Positions 35,344 to 42,712 of a stretch of DNA of 64,000 nucleotides are shown one piece after another. Every line of letters starts with the position of its first letter. The stretch's first letter is position 1. The notes under the pieces are model-generated. The model had not been told where the DNA came from. It saw only the letters and a list, made by a program, of their open reading frames with translations, and ran no database searches. The stretch covers positions 90,965 through 154,964 of the forward strand of contig NZ_JAKJPO010000005.1 in assembly GCF_021725675.1 (NCBI RefSeq), read 5' to 3'. Source of the DNA: Marilutibacter chinensis (GTDB lineage: Bacteria; Pseudomonadota; Gammaproteobacteria; Xanthomonadales; Xanthomonadaceae). The translations under genes and the position numbers were made by a program.

Positions 35344-36401
35344 CCCATATTTTGTGTCTTTTCCACCTGCTTCAAGTGCTTGGCGATGCTTATCGCTATC
35401 ACTTCACCCAATCGCACTGGTACCGCGTTTCCGATCAAACGTCCGATCACCCTGAAGTTCACAGCATCGCCCTTTGGCATGAAGCGATACTTCTTCGGGA
35501 AGGTCTGGAAAAGCGCTGCCTCACGCAGGCTGATGGCGCGATCCTGTTCAGGATGTCCGAATCGGCCATTCCCAAATCCGTAACAGAGTGTAGTCATCGT
35601 CGGCGAGGGCTTGTCCCAACGCATGCGTCCATAGACCGAGTTGAAGGTCTTGCCGGAATCACGGCGATGGCATGCTGCTACAAGATCTGCGTCCCAGTCT
35701 TGCCACGAGCCGCCAGGTCTTGATTGGCGAATGCGCCGTAGATTTATATCGGTCAGACCGGCCGCGGCGTGCAGAGAATCGTTCCAGTGTATTTCTCCGG
35801 CTTTGATGTCGGGGAGGCAAGATATCGCATCGGCTACTGTGATTTGTCTGTCTTTGTGGGTCGGCTTGATAAGAGAGATGGGGCCTAGTTTGGATGCTAG
35901 AAATACCAGGCGGCGGCGACGCTGAGGTATTCCGTAGTCCTCGCATTGGACCACGCCGAACCAAGTTTCGTAGCCATTGAACGCTGACAAGAACTCATCA
36001 AAGATCGAGTGCTTTGGGAGCTGTGGCACGTTCTCCATTGTGACGAGGTCGGGCTGCGTCTTGCGCACCAAGTTTGCGAACGAACGTAAAAGCTTCCACT
36101 TCGCATCTTTGGATGTGTCCTTGCCCTTGGCATAGGTCGAGAAGGGCTGGCACGGTGCGCATCCTGCCAAGAGGCTATGCTTATCTTTAGGGAACAGCTC
36201 TCCGATGTCTTCAGAGGATAGTGATTCGACATCACACTCGATAAAGCGTGCTCCACGGTTGTTAGTCTCGTAGGGGTAACGGCACGCGGGGTCCATGTCC
36301 ACTCCAGCAGTCACCTGAATACCCTTTTTCAACAACCCATGTGTTAGGCCTCCGGCTCCACAGAACAGGTCTACACAAGCGACGGGAAGGCTCTGTTTCA
36401 T
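35340..36401 (-). CDS. dcm: DNA (cytosine-5-)-methyltransferase
   Basis: About 353 residues from ATG 36401 (MKQSLPVACVDLFCGAGG); an upstream ATG at 36479 adds 26 residues with no family match. Motif I is DLFCGAGGLTHGL, motif IV CAPCQPFS (Cys84 nucleophile), motif VI MENVP (Glu123-Asn-Val), motif VIII PQRRRRL. The region from 225 to 280 is the target-recognition part, and motifs IX-X end in IGNAVPVRLGEVIA. The recognition site is unknown. With vsr and the GHKL-nuclease it forms a restriction-modification locus, and its GC is lower than the chromosome's. Confidence 0.93.
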   Translation of the reverse strand: MKQSLPVACVDLFCGAGGLTHGLLKKGIQVTAGVDMDPACRYPYETNNRGARFIECDVESLSSEDIGELFPKDKHSLLAGCAPCQPFSTYAKGKDTSKDAKWKLLRSFANLVRKTQPDLVTMENVPQLPKHSIFDEFLSAFNGYETWFGVVQCEDYGIPQRRRRLVFLASKLGPISLIKPTHKDRQITVADAISCLPDIKAGEIHWNDSLHAAAGLTDINLRRIRQSRPGGSWQDWDADLVAACHRRDSGKTFNSVYGRMRWDKPSPTMTTLCYGFGNGRFGHPEQDRAISLREAALFQTFPKKYRFMPKGDAVNFRVIGRLIGNAVPVRLGEVIAISIAKHLKQVEKTQNMG

Positions 36402-36500
36402 TGATCTACGGCGCTCAAAGGATGCTTGAATGATTGGGCGTTGAGGGTAGGGAGAAGTCTCAGTCGGTGTTGGAGCCAACTGGGCAAGGGTAACTGCGGC

Positions 36501-36839
36501 CTATCTAGCTTCCTTCGGGGGATCCCCTAGCAACTGGCGCTGTTCGGCCAATGGCAACTTCGAGTAGGCCAGGATCATCTCCGCCAGCAGGTCGGATTCG
36601 GTGAACAGGTACGGCAGCGGCACGCCGAGTTGCTTGGCGATCGTGGCTGCCGTCTCCATGTCGCATAGCGACGTCTGCTGTTCATAGCGGTTGATACGGG
36701 TGCTGCCCACGCTCTTTCCCAGGCCGATCAGGGCGCCAAGTTCGCGTTGAGACACGCCCGCCATCTCTCGCGCTTGCTTCAAGCGCTTGGAGAAGACGGC
36801 GGCAGCGGTCAGGTTTCGCACGGGGTCATGGCTGGGCAT
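36501..36839 (-). CDS. XRE-family helix-turn-helix regulator, likely controller of the R-M locus
   Basis: A 112-residue protein. The helix-turn-helix is VFSKRLKQAREMAGVSQRELGALIGLGKSVGSTRINRYEQQTSLCDMETAATIAKQLGVPLPYLF. The C-terminal helix is LLAEMILAYSKLPLAEQRQLL. It lies 100 bases upstream of dcm on the same strand. A strong palindrome at 36872-36896, just before its start, is its probable operator, so it may act like the C protein of restriction-modification systems. The link is inference. Confidence 0.82.
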   Translation of the reverse strand: MPSHDPVRNLTAAAVFSKRLKQAREMAGVSQRELGALIGLGKSVGSTRINRYEQQTSLCDMETAATIAKQLGVPLPYLFTESDLLAEMILAYSKLPLAEQRQLLGDPPKEAR

Positions 36840-36871
36840 GGGAACCCATCATGGCCGGCGCGAAGCGGTTG

Positions 36872-36896
36872 CTGTAGACTCTACATTAAATGTAGA
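36872..36896. promoter_or_regulatory. Operator-like palindromes before the XRE regulator
   Basis: TGTAGA, TCTACA and TGTAGA half-sites lie in a row: GTAGA-C-TCTAC (36873-36883) and the perfect 17-base palindrome TCTACATTAAATGTAGA (36880-36896). They are 33 bases upstream of the regulator start and face the XAC0095-like gene at 37020 on the other side. The tandem form resembles C-box pairs of restriction-modification controllers. Confidence 0.6.
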
Positions 36897-37019
36897 TAGC
36901 GTGCCACCTGAGACCTAAGCCGCAGAGAAGCCGCGACGGGCTGGAGGGGGCTCACGACTAGTAGACGCTCCCGCTGCTTGACGCAATCCGTGACGGGGCT
37001 GTCGGATGGAGGGTGATAG

Positions 37020-37277
37020 ATGCGCAAGCTCCGAGCTGACCCAACCACGCACACCGCCGGCTACCTGCTCCCCGAGGACGCCTATCGCGCGTTGGAACAG
37101 GCGCGTGACCGCCTGGATCTGCTGGCGCGCCTGGCCGCGCCGCGCGCTGTGCAGGAGGACGCGCCCGAGGCCGAGTCGCCGCTCAGGCTCACCGTGCTGG
37201 CTCAATGCTTCGAGGAGTTGGCCGACCAGCTCGATCGCGGCCTGCGGGCGGCACGCTGGTCGAATCCGCTGCCTTGA
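37020..37277 (+). CDS. XAC0095-like small protein
   Basis: An 85-residue protein starting at ATG 37020 with a GGAGGGTGA site. The sequence HTAGYLLPEDAYRALEQARDRLDLLARLAAPR is characteristic of the XAC0095-like domain found almost only in Xanthomonadaceae. The C-terminus is an amphipathic helix (LTVLAQCFEELADQLDRGLRAA). Function is unknown. It lies divergent from the XRE regulator of the restriction-modification locus. Confidence 0.75.
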   Translation: MRKLRADPTTHTAGYLLPEDAYRALEQARDRLDLLARLAAPRAVQEDAPEAESPLRLTVLAQCFEELADQLDRGLRAARWSNPLP

Positions 37278-37336
37278 TGCGTGGCTGAGCGCGCTGGCCG
37301 CACGCGCACGCCAGCCAAAGCGCACAGAACCCGCCC

Positions 37337-37657
37337 CTACGCATCCGATCCCTCAGTCGGACAGCCCCCCGGTTGCACGCGCCCGCCTTCAGGACGGGCG
37401 CGGCGGGCCGATCGATCCTCTTCCGGCAGCATGACGGTCAGCGCGTCGAGGCCCTTGAAGTCGCTGGTATAGAAGGCGACCAGCTTCAGCCCATCGACGG
37501 TCCATTCGTCCCAGGGCTCGTCGTCCTCGTCGGAATCCTCGGGCGGGCACCGAGGTGGACTGCCCTGGCCAGGAGCTTTCGGCGGCCATCGCAGCGCCGC
37601 CATACAGGTTTTACCGTTCGGGAAAACTTCCATGGAGCGGCCGGACTGCCGGGTCAT
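37337..37657 (-). CDS. Hypothetical acidic protein
   Basis: About 106 residues from ATG 37657 (a second ATG at 37633 gives MEVFPNGKT). The centre DSDEDDEPWDEWTVDGLKLVAFYTSDFKGLDALTVMLPEEDR has normal codon use for this genome and looks coding. The ends are low in complexity. Its first 25 codons lie in a repeat shared with 38808-38898, where a similar VETYPNGKT frame starts a broken hipA gene. I do not recognise the family. Confidence 0.42.
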   Translation of the reverse strand: MTRQSGRSMEVFPNGKTCMAALRWPPKAPGQGSPPRCPPEDSDEDDEPWDEWTVDGLKLVAFYTSDFKGLDALTVMLPEEDRSARRARPEGGRVQPGGCPTEGSDA

Positions 37658-37675
37658 TCGATCCCGTACGGGATC
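37579..37675 (-). repeat. Promoter-like repeat, copy A, with palindrome GATCCCGTACGGGATC
   Basis: About 100 bases here match 38808-38898 in the same orientation, sharing GATCCCGTACGGGATC (37660-37675), CCCGAACGGTAAAAC and GGCGGC..GATGGCCGCC blocks. The palindrome is perfect over 16 bases. On the minus strand both copies lead into a short frame beginning ExxPNGKT. It looks like a duplicated operator-promoter of a toxin-antitoxin gene. Confidence 0.6.
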
Positions 37676-37729
37676 GAAAAGAAGCCCGGCCCGCTCACAG
37701 TCCAGTGAATGAATCCGCCCCCTCTTCGA

Positions 37730-38386
37730 TCACCGCGGATCCATCACTCCCACAGGCGCGTCCGCTTCAGCGGCCGGCGACTCGCTGCTCGGCACCGGAT
37801 CAGGCGGCAGTGTTTCGAACACCGGCGGGGGAGGCGGCGGGGCCAGGCCTTCGGTGCTGGGCACGTAGTACGCCACCCGCTCGAAGAAGCGGCGGTAGAA
37901 ATCCTGGTTCTGCACGGTATTGCTGGCGACCCGCACCAGGTTGGCGCCGCTGCTGCCGATCGGCAGCGATACCGAGCCGAGCATGCTCGCGCCTATGCTG
38001 GCGGACTTGACCGTGGTGTTGAGCTCGTAGCGGTCCTGGACCGCGTTGACGAACACGATCGAGCCGCCGCCGGTTTGCGGCACGCAGGTCGCGCGCACGT
38101 TGAGCTGGGTATGGACGTCGGACTCGGGCTGGAAACTCTTGACCGCCTCCAGCGCGTCCGCGGCGGTCTCGCCGATCACGTAGCCCTGTCCCAGCAACGC
38201 GCGCCGGGTGGCCTCGCAGGCGGTGGCGGGCGGCACCGGGTAGGTGCGCGAATAGGTGTCGTCGGCAGCGAACGTTTCGCCCGACGGCGGCGGCTCCGCC
38301 TTGCGGTTCCAGCCGCACGCGGACAGGGCTGCGGCCAGGGCGATGGCGAGGCCGGCGAATCGGCAGGTCGGGCGGACGTGGAACAT
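37730..38386 (-). CDS. DUF2242 family lipoprotein
   Basis: A 218-residue lipoprotein starting at ATG 38386. The signal is RFAGLAIALAAALSACG, with the lipid-attachment Cys. The mature domain has SGETFAADDTYSRTYPVPPATACEATRRALLGQGYVIGETAADALEAVKSFQPESDVHTQLNVRATCV and SIVFVNAVQDRYELNTTVKSASIGASMLG, the DUF2242 hallmark. The Pro-rich C-terminus is lineage-specific. Role is unknown; these proteins are envelope-located. A truncated second copy is at 32507-32770. Confidence 0.82.
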   Translation of the reverse strand: MFHVRPTCRFAGLAIALAAALSACGWNRKAEPPPSGETFAADDTYSRTYPVPPATACEATRRALLGQGYVIGETAADALEAVKSFQPESDVHTQLNVRATCVPQTGGGSIVFVNAVQDRYELNTTVKSASIGASMLGSVSLPIGSSGANLVRVASNTVQNQDFYRRFFERVAYYVPSTEGLAPPPPPPVFETLPPDPVPSSESPAAEADAPVGVMDPR

Positions 38387-38469
38387 ACGACATGCGACGG
38401 GTTCGGGCTGAGCCGCGAGTGTAGCCACGGCTGCGTGCAATGCCGCTGAATGCGATGTCTGCCTGAACA

Positions 38470-38860
38470 GGGGCCGGTGTCGTCGGCCGGCAGGTAGAGC
38501 AGGGCTTTCCTGGTCGGGGTCCTCCCCTGCGGCCGGACGGGGCGACGCCGGGTGCGCGGATGCCGACCAGCGCCCGCGCATTCGCCGTCGATCGCCGCCA
38601 GCAGGGCAAAGTCGTCGCGGTCGGGGATCCGCAGCCGAGTGGTGATCGCCTCGCTTACCGCGCCTTGGGGCAGCAGGCGGTAGAACCCGTTGCGTACCCG
38701 CGCCGACATGCGCTGCATCGCCGGGCGGCAGCGAGACCGGTCGCGCCACCGACGCATCGGCGCTGCGGAATCGGAGATGGCGGTGGCTTGTCCCGCTCGG
38801 GAATTTTTGGCGGCCATCATCGCGCCGCCAGAGGAGTTTTACCGTTCGGGTAAGTTTCCA
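38470..38860 (-). pseudogene. Remnant of a hipA-family toxin gene
   Basis: Fragments in shifted frames on the minus strand spell an N-terminal HipA domain: VETYPNGKTPLAAR, then LRFRSADASVARPVSLP, then FYRLLPQGAVSEAITTRLRIPDRDDFALLAAIDGECAG. This last part matches the NLLPEG...DDFxLLxxxGxDCAGA pattern. At least two frame changes separate the pieces, and no kinase core follows. It begins just inside the repeat with the GATCCCGTACGGGATC palindrome. With intergenic DNA around it, this fills the 810-base gap between the DUF2242 gene and the next gene at 39200. Confidence 0.65.
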
Positions 38861-38898
38861 CGGAATGGCGTGGCCGTGGTTTGATCCCGTACGGGATC
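38808..38898 (-). repeat. Promoter-like repeat, copy B, with palindrome GATCCCGTACGGGATC
   Basis: This is the second copy of the element at 37579-37675, with the identical 16-base palindrome at 38883-38898. It sits at the 5' edge of the hipA remnant, which supports a role as the old promoter/operator of that toxin-antitoxin gene. Spacing between the two copies is about 1.2 kb. Confidence 0.6.
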
Positions 38899-39046
38899 TC
38901 AATCGAGGCCGCAGGGCCGCAGATCGTCGCAACGGAGGCTTGCCGGGAAGCGCGGGCCGCAGGCTCCGTTCGGGATGGCGCCCTGAAGTGCGGCGACTCC
39001 TCGATCAGCGCCGCCGGTTGGCTGGCTTGCCAGGGCTCGTCTTCCG

Positions 39047-39101
39047 GATCGCGCCAGTATCTGGCGCGATCCGGTCCACTTTGGCGCGATATGGCGCGAT
39101 C
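39047..39101. promoter_or_regulatory. Cluster of four GGCGCGAT half-sites
   Basis: GATCGCGCCA-N5-TGGCGCGATC (39047-39071) is a perfect dyad. Two further TGGCGCGAT units follow at 39082 and 39092. The cluster lies 100-150 bases before the gene at 39200. It looks like a repressor operator array; the protein that binds it is not obvious and may have been lost with the hipA/hipB remnant. Confidence 0.5.
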
Positions 39102-39199
39102 CGAGCTTGGCCGGTAGCCTCTTTGCCGATGTTCACAAGCCTCAGGCGGCGACGTCCTTGCAGCGGGGGCGCCCCTGTCGTGCGCCTACGGAGAACGTG

Positions 39200-39469
39200 A
39201 TGATCGAAGCATTGGTGACAATCGTGCGCGACGCGCAGACCGCGCTCATTCCCGAGGGGGCGCGGGTGGTGTTGAACGGGTCGGGCGGGCAGGCCGACGC
39301 CACGGTCTTCCTGCGCGTGGACCCGGACGGCGTCGGCCAGGCCAACCGGACCTACCTGCATGTACGCAGCCGGGCGCCCTGGTACTCGCTGGAAGGCGTG
39401 GACACCCTGCAATGGTTCGGGCCGCATCTGGTGCAGACCCCGGTACTGGGGGTGGAACGGCTGCGCTAG
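39200..39469 (+). CDS. Hypothetical small protein
   Basis: An 89-residue protein starting at ATG 39200 with a GGAGAA site. It reads MIEALVTIVRDAQTALIPEGARVVLNGSG and then VFLRVDPDGVGQANRTYLHVRSRAPWYSLEGVDTLQWFGPHLV, a compact beta-rich domain. No signal or membrane segment. Codon use fits the genome. I do not recognise the family. The operator-like cluster at 39047-39101 is upstream. Confidence 0.5.
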   Translation: MIEALVTIVRDAQTALIPEGARVVLNGSGGQADATVFLRVDPDGVGQANRTYLHVRSRAPWYSLEGVDTLQWFGPHLVQTPVLGVERLR

Positions 39470-39534
39470 AGGGCTTGCCGGTGGCGGTACCGACGTTTAT
39501 GTTAGCGCTTACGCAAATACCGTCGGATACCGCC

Positions 39535-40500
39535 ATGAGCTTTCTTTCGGTCCAGGGCACCCTGGCCCTTGCCAGCCGTCTTAAGGTGGTCAGCGAGCGC
39601 AGCTACGACCTGGTCGACCAGGTCTACCGTGAGCACGGCATCGGCCTGCAGGCGCGCTGGTTCCCGGTGCTGCGGCTGTTGCAGGAGCGCGGGCCGCTGA
39701 GCGTGGGCGAGATCGCCCGCGAGATCGGCCTGACCCATTCGGCAATCAGCCAGTTGGCCACCCGGCTCACTCGGGAAGGCCTGCTGCGGCGCGAGCCCGC
39801 GCCCGGCGACCGCCGGCAGCGGGTGCTGGCGCTGACCGAGCGCTGCGAGGCCGAGCTCAAGGCCGCCCGCCCGCTGTGGCAGGCGATGCGCGAGACCGTC
39901 GAGCACCGGATCACCGCCACCGGCGTGGACCTGCTCGACGCGTTGTCGCGCTACGAGGCCAGCCTCGACGAACAGCCGCTGCCGGCCGAGGTCGCGCGGC
40001 GGCTGCGCCAGCGCCAGGCCGAACAGGTGCGCATCGTGCCGTTCGCGCCGCAGTGGCGCGGCGACTTCTACCGGCTCAACGCCGAGTGGCTGGCGAAGTA
40101 CTACCAGATCGAGCCGATCGACCACGCCGTGCTGTCCGAACCGGAGAAGCACATCATCGAGCCGGGCGGCTCGATCCTGATCGCCGTGGTCGGCGACGAG
40201 GCGGTCGGCACCTGCGCGCTGATGGTCGACGCCCCCGGCGTCTACGAGCTGACCAAGATGGCCGTCACCGAACGCCACCAGGGGCTGGGCATCGGCCGCA
40301 GGCTGATGGAGGCCGCGATCGCCGAGTACAGGCGCCTGGGCGGCCGCGAACTGTTCCTGGAATCGCAGAAGCGCCTGCAGCCCGCGCTGCGACTGTACGA
40401 GAGCGTGGGCTTCGAGCTGCAGCCCGGAGTGAAGCCGGGCACGCACTACCAGCGGGCGGATGTGTACATGATCTATCGCGGAGAGGCGGCTGCCGCCTGA
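39535..40500 (+). CDS. MarR-type regulator fused to GNAT acetyltransferase
   Basis: A 321-residue two-domain protein starting at ATG 39535. Residues 1-145 are a MarR winged helix: RWFPVLRLLQERGPLSVGEIAREIGLTHSAISQLATRLTREGLLRREPAPGDRRQRVLALTE. Residues 165-315 are a GNAT domain with VYELTKMAVTERHQGLGIGRRLMEAAIAEYRRLGGRELFLESQ, carrying the QxxGxG acetyl-CoA loop, and LRLYESVGFELQPG. Such fusions are common in proteobacteria, usually autoregulated; a GTTAGCGCTTAC near-palindrome (39500-39511) sits about 25 bases before the start. The acetyl acceptor is unknown. Confidence 0.88.
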   Translation: MSFLSVQGTLALASRLKVVSERSYDLVDQVYREHGIGLQARWFPVLRLLQERGPLSVGEIAREIGLTHSAISQLATRLTREGLLRREPAPGDRRQRVLALTERCEAELKAARPLWQAMRETVEHRITATGVDLLDALSRYEASLDEQPLPAEVARRLRQRQAEQVRIVPFAPQWRGDFYRLNAEWLAKYYQIEPIDHAVLSEPEKHIIEPGGSILIAVVGDEAVGTCALMVDAPGVYELTKMAVTERHQGLGIGRRLMEAAIAEYRRLGGRELFLESQKRLQPALRLYESVGFELQPGVKPGTHYQRADVYMIYRGEAAAA

Positions 40501-40635
40501 CCGCTCTTGGGGTGATCCATGCGGCGCTGCCCGAAGAAAGGCAGCATCGGAGGCAACCGCAAAGCAGCGAAACACCGTCGGCGGCTCGCGGCGAAGGCAA
40601 TGCGGTACGCGCCACGCCCGCTAGAATGCCTGCCG

Positions 40636-41187
40636 ATGACCGACACGCTCACCCGAACCAGCAGGTTCCTGAGTCTGATCCTGCGTCACGAGCCCGGCAG
40701 GATCGGCCTGCAGCTGGACCCGCGGGGATGGGCCGACATCGACGAACTGCTGCTGCGCATGCAGCCGCACCATCCGATCAGCCGTGAGCTGCTGCAACGA
40801 GTGGTGGAGAGCAACAGCAAGCGACGCTTCGCCATCAGCGACGACGGTTTGCGCATCCGCGCCAGCCAGGGCCATTCGATCGCGGTCGACCTGGCGCTTG
40901 CGCCTTGCGAGCCACCAACGCGGCTGTTCCACGGCACCGCGACGCGCTTTCTCGAGTCGATTCGCCGACAGGGCCTTTTGCGCGGCGATCGCCACCACGT
41001 GCATCTGTCGGCGGATATCGAAACCGCGACCGCGGTAGGCCGACGCCATGGCAGGGTCGTCGTGCTGCATGTCGATGCCGGTCGCATGCATGCCGAGGGC
41101 TACCGCTTCTACCGCTCCGACAATGGCGTCTGGCTGACCGATGAGGTGCCGGTCGGATTCCTGGGCGATGCGACAGACCACGGATAG
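40636..41187 (+). CDS. kptA: RNA 2'-phosphotransferase (Tpt1/KptA)
   Basis: A 183-residue protein starting at ATG 40636. The N-terminal winged helix is [33 protein letters not shown]. The catalytic half holds [76 protein letters not shown], with the family Arg/His set. It uses NAD to remove a 2'-phosphate left at a splice or repair junction in RNA. Bacteria have no tRNA-splicing ligase of the yeast kind, so its natural substrate here is unknown. Confidence 0.9.
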   Translation: MTDTLTRTSRFLSLILRHEPGRIGLQLDPRGWADIDELLLRMQPHHPISRELLQRVVESNSKRRFAISDDGLRIRASQGHSIAVDLALAPCEPPTRLFHGTATRFLESIRRQGLLRGDRHHVHLSADIETATAVGRRHGRVVVLHVDAGRMHAEGYRFYRSDNGVWLTDEVPVGFLGDATDHG

Positions 41188-41488
41188 CGGCTCGGCCATC
41201 GGTATCGGGCAGGGCTCCGGCGGTACAGCTCGCCTGCATACCGGCGCGATCCGGTCGGTGTCCAAAACGACGCCGCAACCGGAGCGCCGCCCTGGGCCCT
41301 CATCAAAGTAGGCTCCAGGCGCGTTGTCGCTCCACATCGCCCATACACCAACGTGAGCGCCACCGTGACGTTCATGAAGGTTTCCTGTTGCTGCACGCCG
41401 ATCCGACCGGGGCTTAACGCCGGAGGCTTCATACAGGTGCTCGATCACAGAGCGCCTCTGCCGGGGCGCCGGGCAACGGAGAAGCACG
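41188..41488. other. Intergenic gap with no recognised feature
   Basis: The 301 bases between kptA and the ferritin-like gene hold no frame with coding character, no strong hairpin and no repeat that I could find. A promoter for the 41489-43970 gene series may lie in its right half. Confidence 0.5.
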
Positions 41489-42097
41489 ATGGCTAGCAAG
41501 GGTTACGACGCGAAGCACCTGCACGAGCTGCTGTACCAGGCGCTGGAGACGGAGCTGGGCGGCGAGAAGGTCTACGAGGCGGCGCTGCAGTGCGCGGTCA
41601 ACGACGATCTGCGGAAGGAGTGGCAGGAATACCTCGACGAAACGCGCACGCACCAGCAGGTGCTGCTGAACGTGTTCGGCGAGCTCGGTCTGGACCCGGA
41701 CGCGCAGACGCCCGGGCGGCAGGTGGTCGCGCACATCGGGCAGTCGCTGGTGAAGGCGATGGAGATGGCGCGTGCCTCGGGCGATGCCGGCGGCGCCGAG
41801 CTGGTTGCCGGCGAGTGCGTGGTGCTTGCCGAGACCAAGGACCATCTGAACTGGCAGCTGATCGGCCTGCTCGCGGAGAAGGGCCGCGGCCCTGAGACGC
41901 GCGTGCTCAAGCAGGCGCACGAGGCGGTCGAGAAGGACGAGGATCATCACCTCTACCACACCACCGGCTGGACCCGGGAGCTGTGGCTGGACGCGCTCGG
42001 CCTGCCGGCGGTGCTGCCGCCTCCGGAGGAAGTCAAGAATGTGGAGACGGCGATCGGCGCATCGCGGGCGGAACAGGCACGCGACAAGCTGATGTAG
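41489..42097 (+). CDS. Ferritin-like four-helix protein
   Basis: A 202-residue all-helical protein with an ACGGAGAAG site before ATG 41489. The possible metal ligands are spaced as in ferritin-like folds: ETELGGEKVYEAAL, DETRTHQQVLL, GECVVLAETKDHLNWQL and EAVEKDEDHHLYHT. It is likely a cytoplasmic di-iron or manganese stress protein, perhaps of the DUF892/rubrerythrin-like group. It precedes an isochorismatase-like gene by 9 bases. The exact family is uncertain. Confidence 0.65.
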   Translation: MASKGYDAKHLHELLYQALETELGGEKVYEAALQCAVNDDLRKEWQEYLDETRTHQQVLLNVFGELGLDPDAQTPGRQVVAHIGQSLVKAMEMARASGDAGGAELVAGECVVLAETKDHLNWQLIGLLAEKGRGPETRVLKQAHEAVEKDEDHHLYHTTGWTRELWLDALGLPAVLPPPEEVKNVETAIGASRAEQARDKLM

Positions 42098-42106
42098 GAC
42101 CGGCGC

Positions 42107-42664
42107 ATGCAGCGTGCTCGGACGCGCGATGCGCTGTTGATCATCGACATGATCAACACGTTCCGCTTCAAGGACGGACTGCGGCTGCGCGACGCCGCAT
42201 TGTCGATCGCGCCGACGGTTGCGCGGCTGCGGCAGCGCGCGAGGACGCGCGGCGTGCCGGTCATCTACGTCAACGACAACTTCACCGAGTGGACCTCCGA
42301 CTTCCGCCAACTGGTGGAGAAGTGCGCGCGTCCGCGCTCGCGCGGCCATGCGATCGTCGCCCGGCTGCGGCCGACACCGGAAGACTCGTCGGTCCTCAAG
42401 CCGCGGCATTCGGCGTTCTACCAGACGCCGTTGCCGCTGCTGCTCGAGCAGCTTGGCAGCGAGCGCCTGGTCCTGGTCGGCATCGCGACCGAATCGTGCA
42501 TCCTCAGTTCCGCCGCGGACGCGCATGTGAGGGGCTACCGGGTGACGGTGCCGCGCGACGGTGTGGCCTCGTGCATTGACGAGGACCGCGAGCGTGCGCT
42601 GGCGGTGATGCGCGACGCATTCGATGTCGCCAGTCCGCTCGCGCGCCACGTGCGGTTCCCGTGA
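42107..42664 (+). CDS. Isochorismatase-like cysteine hydrolase
   Basis: A 185-residue protein with the catalytic triad of the family: Asp14 (LIIDMINTFRF), Lys98 (LKPRHSAFY) and Cys131 (GIATESCILSSAADA). The fold order matches nicotinamidase-type hydrolases. It would cleave an amide or vinyl ether in a small molecule. It is 9 bases after the ferritin-like gene and probably in the same operon. The start at 42107 has a weak site. Confidence 0.85.
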   Translation: MQRARTRDALLIIDMINTFRFKDGLRLRDAALSIAPTVARLRQRARTRGVPVIYVNDNFTEWTSDFRQLVEKCARPRSRGHAIVARLRPTPEDSSVLKPRHSAFYQTPLPLLLEQLGSERLVLVGIATESCILSSAADAHVRGYRVTVPRDGVASCIDEDRERALAVMRDAFDVASPLARHVRFP

Positions 42665-42712
42665 ACGCGCGCGATGCGGGCGGAGGCGGATACTGCCGGG
42701 ATGGAGGATGCG

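Noticed and set aside
36501..36839. XRE gene as an antitoxin for a toxin next to it
   Set aside because: No toxin-like gene is adjacent on the same strand; the nearest gene is dcm, so a restriction-modification controller role fits better.
39047..39101. CRISPR-like repeat array
   Set aside because: The units are 9-10 bases with irregular spacing and form an inverted dyad, unlike CRISPR repeats with spacers of about 30 bases; no cas gene is present.
41109..41432. Minus-strand open frame in the gap after kptA
   Set aside because: It overlaps the kptA 3' end and has no domain, ribosome site or codon preference that would support a gene.
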